NCBI RefSeq assembly: GCF_014863585.1
Contig: NZ_CP062253.1
Location: 2,816,501 to 2,880,500, forward strand
Source of the DNA: Pseudomonas gozinkensis
GTDB lineage: Bacteria > Pseudomonadota > Gammaproteobacteria > Pseudomonadales > Pseudomonadaceae
Direction: 5' to 3'
DNA: 64,000 bases
Of this stretch, positions 1-8,712 are shown piece after piece (the stretch's first letter is position 1; each line of letters starts with the position of its first letter). Position numbers and translations under genes: made by a program. Below the pieces are notes generated by a model that saw nothing but the letters and a program-made list of their open reading frames with translations, was not told the origin of the DNA and did not search any database.

Positions 1-39
1 TCTGGAGCAGGGCAACAGGAAGAAATGATGATCGCCTGA
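1..39 (+). CDS. possible 3' end of an upstream gene
   Basis: Frame 1 is open from the first base and stops at TGA 37-39, giving only 12 residues that end in Met-Met-Ile-Ala. This could be the tail of a gene starting outside the window, about 50 bases before the permease. It is too short to identify and may be chance. Confidence 0.2.
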   Translation, partial: SGAGQQEEMMIA

Positions 40-88
40 CACGTCGTCAGTACGCCCAAACGTCGATCACCAGAGAACAACAAAAACA

Positions 89-1495
89 ATGAATAGCCTG
101 AACTCGAAGGACTCGAACGGTCAGTTGGCGCAGGGCTTCAAGCCGCGTCATGTCACCATGCTTTCCATTGCCGGCATCATCGGTGCGGGGCTGTTTGTCG
201 GCTCCGGCCACGCCATTGCCGCCGCCGGCCCGGCAGTCTTGCTTGCTTATCTCTTCTCCGGTCTGCTGGTCGTGCTGGTCATGCGCATGCTCGGTGAAAT
301 GGCCGTGGCCCATCCGGACACGGGATCGTTTTCCACCTATGCCGATCAGGCCATCGGGCGCTGGGCGGGGTTCACCATTGGTTGGTTGTATTGGTGGTTC
401 TGGGTGCTGGTCATTCCGATTGAAGCGCTGGCCGCCGGGCATGTGTTGAATCAGTGGTTTCCTCAGGTCGATGCGTGGTTGTTCGCGTTGTTGTCGATCA
501 TTTTGCTGGTGGTGACCAACCTGTTCAGCGTGTCCAAGTACGGCGAGTTCGAGTTCTGGTTTGCGATGGCCAAAGTGGTGGCGATCATCGGGTTCATCGG
601 TCTGGGTTTTGCGGTGTTGATGGGCTGGATTCCGGAGCGTGAGGCCAGCGGTTTGAGCCGCTTGATGGAGGAGCACGGCGGGTTTGCACCCAATGGTTTG
701 TCAGCGGTGGTCGGGGCTTTCATCACGATCATGTTCAGCTTTATCGGGACCGAAGCGGTGACCATCGCGGCCGCCGAATCGAGCAACCCGGCGCAGAACA
801 TCGCCAAGGCCACGCGCTCGGTGATCTGGCGCATCGGCGTGTTTTATCTGCTGTCGATTTTCGTGGTGATTTCCGTGGTGCCCTGGAACGATCCGCTGCT
901 GGCGTCCGTCGGCTCTTACCAGCGCGCACTGGAGCTGATGAACGTTCCCAACGCCAAATTCCTGGTCGATGTGGTCGTGTTGATCGCGGTGGCCAGTTGC
1001 ATGAATTCCTCGATCTACATTTCCTCGCGGATGCTGTTCTCGCTGGGTCGTCGCGGCGATGCTCCGCAACCGCTGAAAGTGACCTCCGCTGCGGGCGTGC
1101 CGAGAGCTGCGGTGATTGCCAGCACCGTGATCGGCGCCGGGGTGACGCTGTTCAGCTATTTCATGCCGGCCGGGCTGTTCCAGTTTCTGCTCGCCAGCTC
1201 CGGCGCGATTGCGTTGCTGGTGTATCTGGTGATCGCGGTTTCGCAATTGCGCATGCGCCGGATGCTGCGTCGGCAGAACGTCGAGCTGACGTTTCGCATG
1301 TGGCTGTTTCCGTGGCTGACGTGGCTGGTGATCGCGTTCATCTGCGCCGCGCTCGCGGTGATGATGGTGACCCCCGAGCATCGTCTGGAAGTGACGTCAA
1401 CCATCGGCCTGGCGCTGGCGATTTCCTTTATCGGGCTGGTGACCACGCGACAGCAGGGGCAGGTGAGGGCGGCGGTTTCGGTGGGTGAGGCCTAG
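89..1495 (+). CDS. gabP: GABA-permease-type amino acid transporter (APC family)
   Basis: A 468-residue inner-membrane amino acid:proton symporter of the APC/AAT family. The N-terminus carries the family signature around residues 25-40 (IAGIIGAGLFVGSG), followed by about twelve hydrophobic segments and the usual helix-6 region with FSFIGTEAVTIAAAES. Length and motifs match GabP-like permeases for GABA or related amino acids. The start ATG follows a long A-rich leader with no strong ribosome site. The next gene is on the same strand after about 65 bases but is functionally unrelated, and no GABA transaminase is visible, so the substrate is inferred only from overall resemblance to GabP. Confidence 0.8.
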   Translation: MNSLNSKDSNGQLAQGFKPRHVTMLSIAGIIGAGLFVGSGHAIAAAGPAVLLAYLFSGLLVVLVMRMLGEMAVAHPDTGSFSTYADQAIGRWAGFTIGWLYWWFWVLVIPIEALAAGHVLNQWFPQVDAWLFALLSIILLVVTNLFSVSKYGEFEFWFAMAKVVAIIGFIGLGFAVLMGWIPEREASGLSRLMEEHGGFAPNGLSAVVGAFITIMFSFIGTEAVTIAAAESSNPAQNIAKATRSVIWRIGVFYLLSIFVVISVVPWNDPLLASVGSYQRALELMNVPNAKFLVDVVVLIAVASCMNSSIYISSRMLFSLGRRGDAPQPLKVTSAAGVPRAAVIASTVIGAGVTLFSYFMPAGLFQFLLASSGAIALLVYLVIAVSQLRMRRMLRRQNVELTFRMWLFPWLTWLVIAFICAALAVMMVTPEHRLEVTSTIGLALAISFIGLVTTRQQGQVRAAVSVGEA

Positions 1496-1560
1496 GTGTG
1501 TCGCAGGCGTGAACTGTGGGACTATCGCCAGCACGCCTGACATTCGATCGGAGCCCCATC

Positions 1561-2007
1561 GTGCAGACCATCCGCCGCGCTCAACCCCAGGATGTCGAGT
1601 GCATCACCGCACTCGTCACTGAGGCCTACACCCCGTACATCGCCAGAATCGGCAAGAAACCTGCGCCGATGCTGGAGGATTACCGACAGGTGCTGCAGGA
1701 CAATGAGACGTTTGTTCTGACCGACAGTGACGAGGTTGTCGGTGTGCTGGTGATGAGCCCTGAAGACACCGAGCTGCTTCTGGTCAACGTCGCCGTTTCA
1801 GCTCGGCACAAGGGCAAGGGCCTGGGAAAAGTGCTGATGACGTTCTGTGAAGAACACGCGCGTGACAAGGGGGTGGCGGCAGTGCGGTTGTACACCCACG
1901 AACGGATGTCCGAAAACATCGAGATCTACAAAAAGCTCGGCTATCTCGAAACCCATCGCGCCACCGAAGACGGGTTTGCCCGCGTGTTCATGCGTAAGGC
2001 GCTTTGA
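1561..2007 (+). CDS. GNAT-family N-acetyltransferase
   Basis: A 148-residue acetyl-CoA-dependent acetyltransferase. The GNAT fold is seen as the beta strand LLVNVAVSARHKGKGLGKVL, with the K-G-K-G-L-G pyrophosphate loop, then the C-terminal IYKKLGYLETHR element. I chose the GTG at 1561 because a GGAG lies 5-10 bases upstream and the protein then begins directly with the domain. An upstream in-frame start at 1516 would add 15 residues without domain content. The acceptor substrate cannot be read from the sequence. Confidence 0.75.
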   Translation: MQTIRRAQPQDVECITALVTEAYTPYIARIGKKPAPMLEDYRQVLQDNETFVLTDSDEVVGVLVMSPEDTELLLVNVAVSARHKGKGLGKVLMTFCEEHARDKGVAAVRLYTHERMSENIEIYKKLGYLETHRATEDGFARVFMRKAL

Positions 2008-2045
2008 CCAAAAACGGAGGCCGTTGCACATTGCGCAATGGCCTC
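2008..2045 (-). terminator. intrinsic terminator for msrA
   Basis: An 11-bp stem (2017-2027 with 2035-2045, one G-U pair) with a 7-base loop. Read on the minus strand it is followed by CGTTTTTGG, so it should end msrA transcription. It begins immediately after the convergent acetyltransferase stop. The plus-strand side lacks a T run. Confidence 0.6.
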
Positions 2046-2053
2046 TGTTGATC

Positions 2054-2560
2054 TCAACCGCGTTTCGGCAGCTTCCAGTTCGGGCGAATGAAGTGGCAGG
2101 TGTAGCCGTTCGGAATGCGCTCGAGGTAATCCTGATGTTCCGGTTCCGCTTCCCAGAACGGCCCCGCCGGTTCGATTTCGGTGACCACCCGACCTGGCCA
2201 GAGGCCTGACGCGTCGACATCAGCAGCAGTGTCTTCGGCGATATCGCGTTGCTGCTCGTTCATGTAATAGATCGCCGAACGATAGCTCGGACCGAGATCG
2301 TTGCCCTGACGGTTTGGCGTGCTCGGATCGTGGATCTGGAAGAAAAACTCAAGGATCTGCCGATAGCTGATCACAGCAGGGTCGAAGACGATTTCGATGG
2401 CTTCGGCGTGATTGCCATGATTGCGATAAGTGGCGTTCGGCACATCGCCACCGGAATAACCGACCCGCGTCTGCAGCACGCCGGGGTAGCGGCGCAACAG
2501 ATCCTGCATGCCCCAGAAGCAGCCGCCGGCGAGAATGGCAGTTTCGGTTTGAGTGGTCAT
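2054..2560 (-). CDS. msrA: peptide-methionine (S)-S-oxide reductase
   Basis: A 168-residue MsrA that reduces the S-epimer of methionine sulfoxide in proteins and free Met using thioredoxin. The catalytic motif GGCFWG is at residues 12-17 with Cys14 as nucleophile. Other family blocks are [27 protein letters not shown], the FFQIHDPST segment and the YHEQ-like [10 protein letters not shown]. Length fits the short MsrA class with no signal peptide, so it is cytosolic. Transcribed alone, with a terminator just downstream. Confidence 0.95.
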   Translation of the reverse strand: MTTQTETAILAGGCFWGMQDLLRRYPGVLQTRVGYSGGDVPNATYRNHGNHAEAIEIVFDPAVISYRQILEFFFQIHDPSTPNRQGNDLGPSYRSAIYYMNEQQRDIAEDTAADVDASGLWPGRVVTEIEPAGPFWEAEPEHQDYLERIPNGYTCHFIRPNWKLPKRG

Positions 2561-2665
2561 GGCATGTCCTTCCTCTCGAATGGGTCGCAGATGTTCCTTG
2601 ATATGAGGGAGTGTGGGCTGATTCCAAGGTTGAGGCGGTAAATAAATCGTGCAGCGCGGGCTCGC

Positions 2666-4267
2666 TCAGCGATCCGTGCGCGGCATCGCCGCAATCGGCT
2701 GGATCTGCCGGGAGGCCTGCGCCGAGCACCAGCGATTCCGGCCCTGCTGTTTGGCCTGATAGAGGCAAGTGTCGGCGGACTTGAGCAAAGTGGCCGGGGT
2801 CACCGCGTCGTCAACCGGATAACGCGTGGTGATCCCCGCACTCGCAGTGACATACCCCAGTGGATGCCCCGCATGTTCAAGCTCCAGCGAGCGAATGGTC
2901 TGCAGAATGTCTTCAGCCACCTGAATCGCCCCGGCGCTGTCGGTGTTGGGCAGCAACACGGTGAATTCCTCGCCACCGTAGCGCACGGCCAGATCAGAAG
3001 GCCGCTTGACCGTTTTCCGGATACCGTCGCCGACCGCGATCAAGCAGTCATCGCCAGCGGCGTGGCCGTACTGGTCGTTGTAACGCTTGAAGTAGTCGAC
3101 ATCGAGCATAATCAATGACAGCGGCGAACCCTGACGCCGGGCCAAACGAATCTCGTCCGCCAGCGCCGCATCCAGGCGCCGACGATTGCCCAGACCAGTG
3201 AGGCTGTCGGTCAGCGCCATGTCGCGCATCGTTTTGTGCGCGGAGCGGATCTCCCGTTCCATCGCGATCCGCTGGCGCAGCTGGCTCAGTACGATGAGCC
3301 CGAAACAGGCGAGCACCAGAATCAGGAACACCAGTACGAAGCCGTTTTTCAGCAGGTCCTGGCGCCACGGCGCGATGATAGAGTCACGGGACAAACCGGC
3401 CTCGACCACCAGCGGGTAAGTGGTCAGGGCGCGATAGCCGTAAAGGCGCTCGGTGTCGTCGACCACCGCCCTGATCTGGGCAATGCCCTGGTTGGAGTTC
3501 GGCAGGTAGGTCTTGAAGATCTCGCTGTTCGCCAGGCTTTTGCCAATCACTGACGCAATGAACGGTCGGCGAACGAGGATCGTGCCGTCGCGCATCGCCA
3601 GCACCAGCGCGCCTTTGTCATCGATGCGGAAATCACCGTAATAGTCGACGAAATAACTGACCTTGACCGTCCCCAGCAGCACGCCGGCGAACGAGCCATC
3701 GGGGTTATTCAAACGCCGGGAAATCGGAATGATCAGGTCATGGGTGGAACGGCTTTCCACCACCTGACCGATGCGCACGTGCCGGTCTTCATGGGTGCGG
3801 TGGTACTGGAAATAATCGCGATCGGCGTTGTTGGCGGTTTCGGGCGTGACCTCCTTGTCGGTCACGATCCAATGGCCGTCCGGGCCGTAAATGAACAGGC
3901 CGTGCAGCTGCGGCATGATTTTCGACTGCTGGATGAGCAGCTTGTGAATCCGCGCCACATCCAGGTTCTGCAAACCATCGCCTTCGACCCGCTCTGCCAG
4001 CCCGGCAGTCAACACATCGACCTGGCGGATGGTGTCCTCGGCATGTTGCGCCGTAGCGCGGGCGAGGTTGGTCACCGAATCACGCGCGGAAGCGAAGACC
4101 GAACGATAGTCGCGCCACGTCCGCCAGCTCTCTACCGCCAGAAAGGCCACGACCACCATCAGCATGAAACTGACGGTCAGCCGAAAGGTCGAGCCGGCCT
4201 TCACGCCTTTGCGGGGCGCGCGCGGTGCTTCATCTGGAGTGGGCGCTTGCGTGTTGCGTCCGGGCAT
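2666..4267 (-). CDS. membrane diguanylate cyclase with periplasmic Cache sensor and GGDEF domain
   Basis: This protein of about 533 residues makes cyclic-di-GMP from two GTP. An N-terminal membrane helix (about residues 25-45) precedes a double-Cache/PDC-like periplasmic sensor (about 50-300, with YFQYHRTHEDRHVRIG). A second helix near 310 leads into a GGDEF domain. The active-site motif is GGEEF near residue 430, and an RxxD product-inhibition site (RPSD) sits exactly five residues upstream. The enzyme should therefore be active and feedback-inhibited. No EAL domain is present. The second ATG at 4267 is preferred to 4273 because AGGGA is then six bases upstream. The ligand sensed is unknown. 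Confidence 0.9.
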   Translation of the reverse strand: MPGRNTQAPTPDEAPRAPRKGVKAGSTFRLTVSFMLMVVVAFLAVESWRTWRDYRSVFASARDSVTNLARATAQHAEDTIRQVDVLTAGLAERVEGDGLQNLDVARIHKLLIQQSKIMPQLHGLFIYGPDGHWIVTDKEVTPETANNADRDYFQYHRTHEDRHVRIGQVVESRSTHDLIIPISRRLNNPDGSFAGVLLGTVKVSYFVDYYGDFRIDDKGALVLAMRDGTILVRRPFIASVIGKSLANSEIFKTYLPNSNQGIAQIRAVVDDTERLYGYRALTTYPLVVEAGLSRDSIIAPWRQDLLKNGFVLVFLILVLACFGLIVLSQLRQRIAMEREIRSAHKTMRDMALTDSLTGLGNRRRLDAALADEIRLARRQGSPLSLIMLDVDYFKRYNDQYGHAAGDDCLIAVGDGIRKTVKRPSDLAVRYGGEEFTVLLPNTDSAGAIQVAEDILQTIRSLELEHAGHPLGYVTASAGITTRYPVDDAVTPATLLKSADTCLYQAKQQGRNRWCSAQASRQIQPIAAMPRTDR

Positions 4268-4487
4268 CAACATTTCCCTGGAGGTCGTTCTGAGCGGGTG
4301 AGCATTATGACAAGGATAGGCGCGAAGGTCGGGCTGGCGATGCGATCTGCCTGGCAGTTTGTATTGATTGTCCGTTTTGAGTTGACGGTGAAACGCTTTT
4401 AAGACGATTTATCGCTTTCAGGCGAGTTAGTAATCTGTGCCCATCTTGAACGCAAACGAACTTCCACAACTAAAAAGGGATTCACAC

Positions 4488-5120
4488 ATGAGCACTCCAA
4501 CCTACAACCGCCTGAACAAAGACGACGCCGTGGTTCTGCTGGTCGACCACCAGACCGGTCTGATTTCTCTGGTTCAGGACTTCTCGCCAAACGAGTTCAA
4601 GAACAACGTACTGGCGCTGGCCGATCTGGCCAAGTTCTTCGAGTTGCCGACCATCCTCACCACCAGCTTCGAACAAGGCCCGAACGGCCCGCTGGTGCCG
4701 GAACTCAAGGAAATGTTCCCGGATGCGCCGTACATCGCCCGCCCAGGCCAGATCAACGCCTGGGACAACGAAGACTTCGTCAAGGCGATCAAGGCCACCG
4801 GTCGCAAGCAGATCATCATTGCCGGCGTCGTGACCGATGTGTGCGTAGCGTTCCCGACCCTGTCGGCGCTGGCGGAAGGGTTTGATGTGTTCGTGGTGAC
4901 CGACGCTTCCGGCACCTTCAACACCACCGTGCAGCAAGCCGCATGGAACCGCATGACCCAGGCCGGCGCACAGATGATGAACTGGTTCTCGGTAGCTTGC
5001 GAGCTGCACCGCGACTGGCGCAACGACATCGAAGGCCTGGGTAACCTGCTGTCCCAGCGCATCCCGAACTACCGCAACTTGATGAACGGCTACGCGGCGC
5101 TGACGGCGCATCAGAAATAA
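4488..5120 (+). CDS. ycaC: YcaC-type isochorismatase-family hydrolase
   Basis: A 210-residue cysteine hydrolase of the isochorismatase fold, close in length and sequence to E. coli and P. aeruginosa YcaC. The Asp of the triad lies in LLVDHQTGLI (Asp20) and the nucleophile is Cys119 in GVVTDVCVAF, with the family cis-peptide block just before it. The start at 4488 is preferred over an upstream in-frame codon because an AAAAAGGGA ribosome site lies just ahead of it. YcaC proteins form octameric rings whose physiological substrate is unsettled. Transcribed alone, with a strong hairpin after the stop. Confidence 0.88.
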   Translation: MSTPTYNRLNKDDAVVLLVDHQTGLISLVQDFSPNEFKNNVLALADLAKFFELPTILTTSFEQGPNGPLVPELKEMFPDAPYIARPGQINAWDNEDFVKAIKATGRKQIIIAGVVTDVCVAFPTLSALAEGFDVFVVTDASGTFNTTVQQAAWNRMTQAGAQMMNWFSVACELHRDWRNDIEGLGNLLSQRIPNYRNLMNGYAALTAHQK

Positions 5121-5134
5121 CCGGATGCCGGACA

Positions 5135-5174
5135 GACGAAAGCCTGCTTTGAAAAAAGCAGGCCTTCGTCGTTT
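5135..5174. terminator. bidirectional terminator between convergent genes
   Basis: A long hairpin: 6 bp (5135-5140 with 5165-5170), one mismatch, then 8 bp (5142-5149 with 5156-5163), with loop TGAAAA. It lies between the ycaC stop and the convergent oxidoreductase stop and is followed by GTTTCT on the plus strand. Confidence 0.65.
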
Positions 5175-5208
5175 CTACCGCAGACAGCAGAGCAGGGGGC
5201 TCGTCACC

Positions 5209-6198
5209 TCAAACCGTGACGACAACCTTCCCGACCTGCTGATTGGCTTCAAGAAAGCGATGCGCTTCCTGAATGTCATCCAGGGCGAATGTCCTGGCAA
5301 TGATCGGTTGCAGCGCACTCGATGCCAGCCCGTCGCCGATGAAAGCCTTGGCGCGCGCCAGGATGGCCGGGTCGGAGACGATCTCCGTGTAGAGGTAACC
5401 CTTGAGGGTCAGGCATTTGCCGAGCACGGTGAACAGCGGGAACGGTGTCGGCTCCGGGCTCAGAGCGCCGTATTCCAGCAGGATGCCGCCGCGCGCCATG
5501 CTTTGGGTCAGCGGTTCGAACGACGGGCCGCCTACCGGATCGAACACCACTCGCGCGCCTTTGCCGTCGGTCAGCGCCATGACCGCTGCAACCATGTCTT
5601 CTTCCTCGCTGACGATCACGTGCGCCGCGCCGGCGTCGAGCAAGGCCTGTTTCTTGGCGCGGGTCCGGGTGACGGCAATCGAGGTGGCGCCGACCATTTT
5701 GGCGATCTGGAAGGCTGCCAGGCCGACGCTGCTGGAGGCGGCAGTGACGATCACGAAATCGTCCTTTTGCAATTTGGCCTGTTCGACCAGCGCACCCCAC
5801 GCGGTGACGTATTGCATCCAGGACGCCGCCGCTTGTTCAAACGACAGGTTCTGCGGGTGCTTGACGGTGAGGTGGGCGGGCACATTGGCCAGTTCGCCGT
5901 AAGTGCCCCAGCGCGCGATGTCCAGCGGCGGAATCACACTGACGGCATCGCCAATGTTGAATTCGCTGACGTTGGTGCCGACCGCCACCACCACGCCGGC
6001 GGCTTCGTAGCCGAGACGACTGGGAAACTCCGCTTCCTGCAGATAGGCGTGATTGCGGAACATGACTTCGGCACGATTCAGGCCAAAGGCTTTGACCTCG
6101 ATCTGTACTTCGTCCGCTGCGGGCGCCGGGACGTCGACGTTTTCCAGTTTCAGGACGCTCGCGTCACCGTATTCATGAATCCTGACAATGCGTGCCAT
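5209..6198 (-). CDS. zinc-independent quinone-oxidoreductase-like MDR protein
   Basis: A 329-residue NAD(P)H-dependent oxidoreductase of the medium-chain dehydrogenase/reductase family (quinone oxidoreductase group). The N-terminal GroES-like part has RLGYEAAGVVVAVGTNVSEF. The Rossmann part has VTAASSSVGLAAFQIAKMVGA as the nucleotide-binding loop. The zinc ligands of classical alcohol dehydrogenases are not seen. The start at 6198 is preferred over an upstream ATG because GAGGAAG precedes it. It is divergent from a LysR regulator 126 bases away, a layout that usually means the regulator controls it. The substrate is unknown. Confidence 0.85.
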   Translation of the reverse strand: MARIVRIHEYGDASVLKLENVDVPAPAADEVQIEVKAFGLNRAEVMFRNHAYLQEAEFPSRLGYEAAGVVVAVGTNVSEFNIGDAVSVIPPLDIARWGTYGELANVPAHLTVKHPQNLSFEQAAASWMQYVTAWGALVEQAKLQKDDFVIVTAASSSVGLAAFQIAKMVGATSIAVTRTRAKKQALLDAGAAHVIVSEEEDMVAAVMALTDGKGARVVFDPVGGPSFEPLTQSMARGGILLEYGALSPEPTPFPLFTVLGKCLTLKGYLYTEIVSDPAILARAKAFIGDGLASSALQPIIARTFALDDIQEAHRFLEANQQVGKVVVTV

Positions 6199-6324
6199 CT
6201 GTACTTCCTCGCTTATCGATGAAATTGCACCAGTGTGATTCGGTGCCATGGACGCCAATTTAGGCTTTGGTCTGCTCCGGATAAAGGCCTAGGATGGCGC
6301 AACACTAGAAACAACGAGTTTCCA

Positions 6325-7206
6325 ATGGATCGCCTCACACTCATGGCCACCTTCGTCAAAGCGGTGGAGCTGGGCTCCTTCAGCGCGGTGGCGGACGAGC
6401 TCAACCTGTCCCCGCAAATGGTCGGCAAACAGGTGAAAATGCTCGAGCAGCATCTGGGTGTTTCGCTGCTCAACCGCACCACTCGCAAGCAGAGCCTCAC
6501 GGATTTCGGCCGCACGTTCTATCAGCGGGCCAAGCTGATACTGGCCGACATGGACGCCGCCGAAGAAATGGCCGCCGTGACCCGGGGCGTGCCCAGCGGT
6601 CGACTGCGGATCAATGCGCCCGTCACGTTTGGCGTCAGTTCGCTGTCGCCGAAGCTGCTGGAGTACATGGTTCGCTATCCGCAAGTGTCGGTGGACCTGA
6701 CACTGTCGAACGAACTGGTCGACCTGGTGGACGGCGGATACGACGCGGTATTCCGCATCGGCGAACTCGCCGACTGCGGCCTGAAGGCATTGCCGCTGAT
6801 GCCCTATCAAATGGTGCTGTGCGCAGCGCCGTCCTACCTCGCACGCCGCCCACCGATCACCACGCCTTGGGACCTTCAGGAACATGAATGCCTGGCGTTT
6901 GCCTATTCGGACGGCCGCTCGCACCTGCGATTCGAAGGCCCGGAAGGCTTTATCGACGTGCCGATTAAAAGCCGATTGACGATTAATCAGGGCGATCCGT
7001 TGCTATCCGGAGCAGTGGCGGGGCTGGGGGTGGTGATGTTGCCGCTGGAGCTGGTCAAGGATTCGCTGCGAAGCGGGACGCTGGTGAGTCTGCTGCCGCA
7101 GTACAAGGTGCCGGTTTCGCCGATGAATCTGTTGTATGCGCCGGATCCGAGGCTGACGCCGAAGTTGAGGAGTTTTATTGATTTTGTGCGCGTAGCGTTT
7201 GGTTGA
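6325..7206 (+). CDS. LysR-family transcriptional regulator
   Basis: A 293-residue LysR regulator. The winged helix-turn-helix fills residues 1-60 (FSAVADELNLSPQMVGKQVK). The effector domain follows, with the periplasmic-binding-like segments PSGRLRINAPVTFG and GLGVVMLPLELV. It belongs to the LTTR group with members such as AaeR and DmlR that often sit divergent to oxidoreductases. The start at ATG 6325 begins exactly at the canonical MDRLTLMATFV; the upstream extension in the same frame has no ribosome site. Probably regulates the divergent MDR gene and itself. The inducer is unknown. Confidence 0.88.
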   Translation: MDRLTLMATFVKAVELGSFSAVADELNLSPQMVGKQVKMLEQHLGVSLLNRTTRKQSLTDFGRTFYQRAKLILADMDAAEEMAAVTRGVPSGRLRINAPVTFGVSSLSPKLLEYMVRYPQVSVDLTLSNELVDLVDGGYDAVFRIGELADCGLKALPLMPYQMVLCAAPSYLARRPPITTPWDLQEHECLAFAYSDGRSHLRFEGPEGFIDVPIKSRLTINQGDPLLSGAVAGLGVVMLPLELVKDSLRSGTLVSLLPQYKVPVSPMNLLYAPDPRLTPKLRSFIDFVRVAFG

Positions 7207-7214
7207 GCGAAGTG

Positions 7215-7249
7215 CCCTATAGCAGTCGCTTTGGCTGACTGCTATAGGG
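7215..7249. repeat. perfect 13-bp inverted repeat
   Basis: CCCTATAGCAGTC at 7215-7227 pairs perfectly with 7237-7249 around a 9-base loop, 8 bases past the LysR stop. No T run follows on either side, so it may be an RNA 3'-end stabiliser or factor-assisted terminator rather than a textbook intrinsic terminator. Confidence 0.6.
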
Positions 7250-7305
7250 TGATGGCTGTTGGTGGTAAATCAGACGTGCCCGTTGTGCTAAATACAGCGG
7301 CAAAA

Positions 7306-8394
7306 CTATCTATTGGATTCGTGCCGCCACTTCGAGATAAGAATCTCCAACACCTGAACCTGACCTACATCCGGGAGGCCATACGTTGGATAGGGTACTT
7401 CCGCCAGATAACGCTCACTCAAATCTTCGAAACTGGTCAGATCCAGAGGGATGTGTGGGCACTCCACAACGTCTTCCACTGCCAGTTGCCACGCTTGATG
7501 CTCATTGAGCATTTTAAGCCTGCCTTGATTTTCACAAACCCAGCGAACAAATGACGTTTCCCATAACTCCAGCATGCGTTCGTGGGTTGTCGACCGCCTG
7601 ATTAGCATTGGCTCTGCGTCACCAAACCAGCCATTCAGCGCTGTGCATGTCCATCCCCGCACGGTAGCTTGATGCTCTGTGTCGGTTTTTTGCGTGGCTC
7701 GCCAATGGCCTCGATCATGGGTCAATGTGAGTACGGCATCCACGTACTTTCTGCTGCCACCGCCAGTCAGCGGAAGCTCACGCTTGAATTGCCACACCGA
7801 TCCATTAGATAAATCGTCGAGGAAGCCTTCTCGGTTCAGGCTTACCATTCGTCCCCATCCTGGAACGCAGGAGGCATGGTCCACCCCCTCGTAGCGTCCT
7901 TGTGTTCCAGCGTGTGGAAAAGTGGAGACGTCGGGATTACCCAGATTCAGCACCTCTGCAATCACCTGCGCTGCAGCCCGATTAAGAGCATTTGACTTGA
8001 CGCTTTCAAGGGTCCGATTTTGGAAGTCGTTGAGCGAAGAGTGGCCGATTGAGGTGGACTGCTCGACTAATTCAAGTAACTGTGCCGGAGGTGAGTTCAC
8101 CTCCGGCTCAGCGATAGATTTGTTCAGGAAAAAACCTTGGAGCTGAAGCATCCGTTCGGAAAAACGGATGGGGTCAAAGGAGGCGATAGCGATGCTATCT
8201 GGAATACGACTGGCAATCAGAGCCGCATTGCTTTGAAAGTTCAAGGCAAACGCAATGGATTCGGTCAAGTGGGAGGACTTTGAATCGGGGAAAGTCCTCA
8301 GGAGGCGAGACTTTAGCCTTCGAAGAGTGATCCGATGATTTTCAGGAACCGACTGTGCCTGAAAAAAAATATCAAGCTCGGGGGGAATAGGCAT
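7306..8394 (-). CDS. conserved-looking protein of unknown function
   Basis: A 362-residue soluble protein that I do not recognise. The N-terminus (about residues 25-65, KSSHLTESIAFALNFQSNAAL) resembles a small helical module that I recall at the start of many unassigned Pseudomonas and plasmid proteins. The middle holds a tryptophan-rich segment around GHWRATQKTDTEH, and there are no membrane helices or signal peptide. GC looks lower than in the flanking genes and codon use is less biased, suggesting acquisition. The start at 8394 (MPIPPEL) is preferred over 8409 because GGAG lies nine bases ahead. It stands alone between a LysR gene and the hydroxyproline cluster. Confidence 0.65.
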   Translation of the reverse strand: MPIPPELDIFFQAQSVPENHRITLRRLKSRLLRTFPDSKSSHLTESIAFALNFQSNAALIASRIPDSIAIASFDPIRFSERMLQLQGFFLNKSIAEPEVNSPPAQLLELVEQSTSIGHSSLNDFQNRTLESVKSNALNRAAAQVIAEVLNLGNPDVSTFPHAGTQGRYEGVDHASCVPGWGRMVSLNREGFLDDLSNGSVWQFKRELPLTGGGSRKYVDAVLTLTHDRGHWRATQKTDTEHQATVRGWTCTALNGWFGDAEPMLIRRSTTHERMLELWETSFVRWVCENQGRLKMLNEHQAWQLAVEDVVECPHIPLDLTSFEDLSERYLAEVPYPTYGLPDVGQVQVLEILISKWRHESNR

Positions 8395-8712
8395 TTTGAG
8401 ACACTCCATTGGAATGAGCTAACGGGCCCTGATTACACGCCAGCTCCAACGAAGCGCAGGAGAAGAGCATAAGTTTAGAGAAACACGTAGTTTCACCCAA
8501 GGCCAGGTGGGGCACGACTGCCTGATCGGCATGCTGTAGGAACACAAACGGCTTTGCAAGGCCGCGAGCTGATTTTTTTGCTATTCAACTTTCTGCGAGA
8601 AAGCAGTTCGACAGTGTTCACCATGCCCAGTCGTCCGGTAATGCGATTGCTCACTTCATGGTAAAAGCGGGCACAGGAGCGGGCACTTCTAGCAGCAAAC
8701 TGATACCAGGCT
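8395..8712. other. gene-free stretch, lower GC
   Basis: About 318 bases without a supportable gene. It should hold the promoter of the minus-strand unknown gene and the transcript end of the hydroxyproline operon. A short direct duplication of GCGGGCAC appears near 8667-8686. No clear terminator, repeat element or RNA gene was recognised. Confidence 0.4.

Noticed and set aside
7215..7249. Intrinsic terminator for the LysR gene
   Set aside because: The stem is perfect but no T run follows on either strand, so it was listed only as an inverted repeat.
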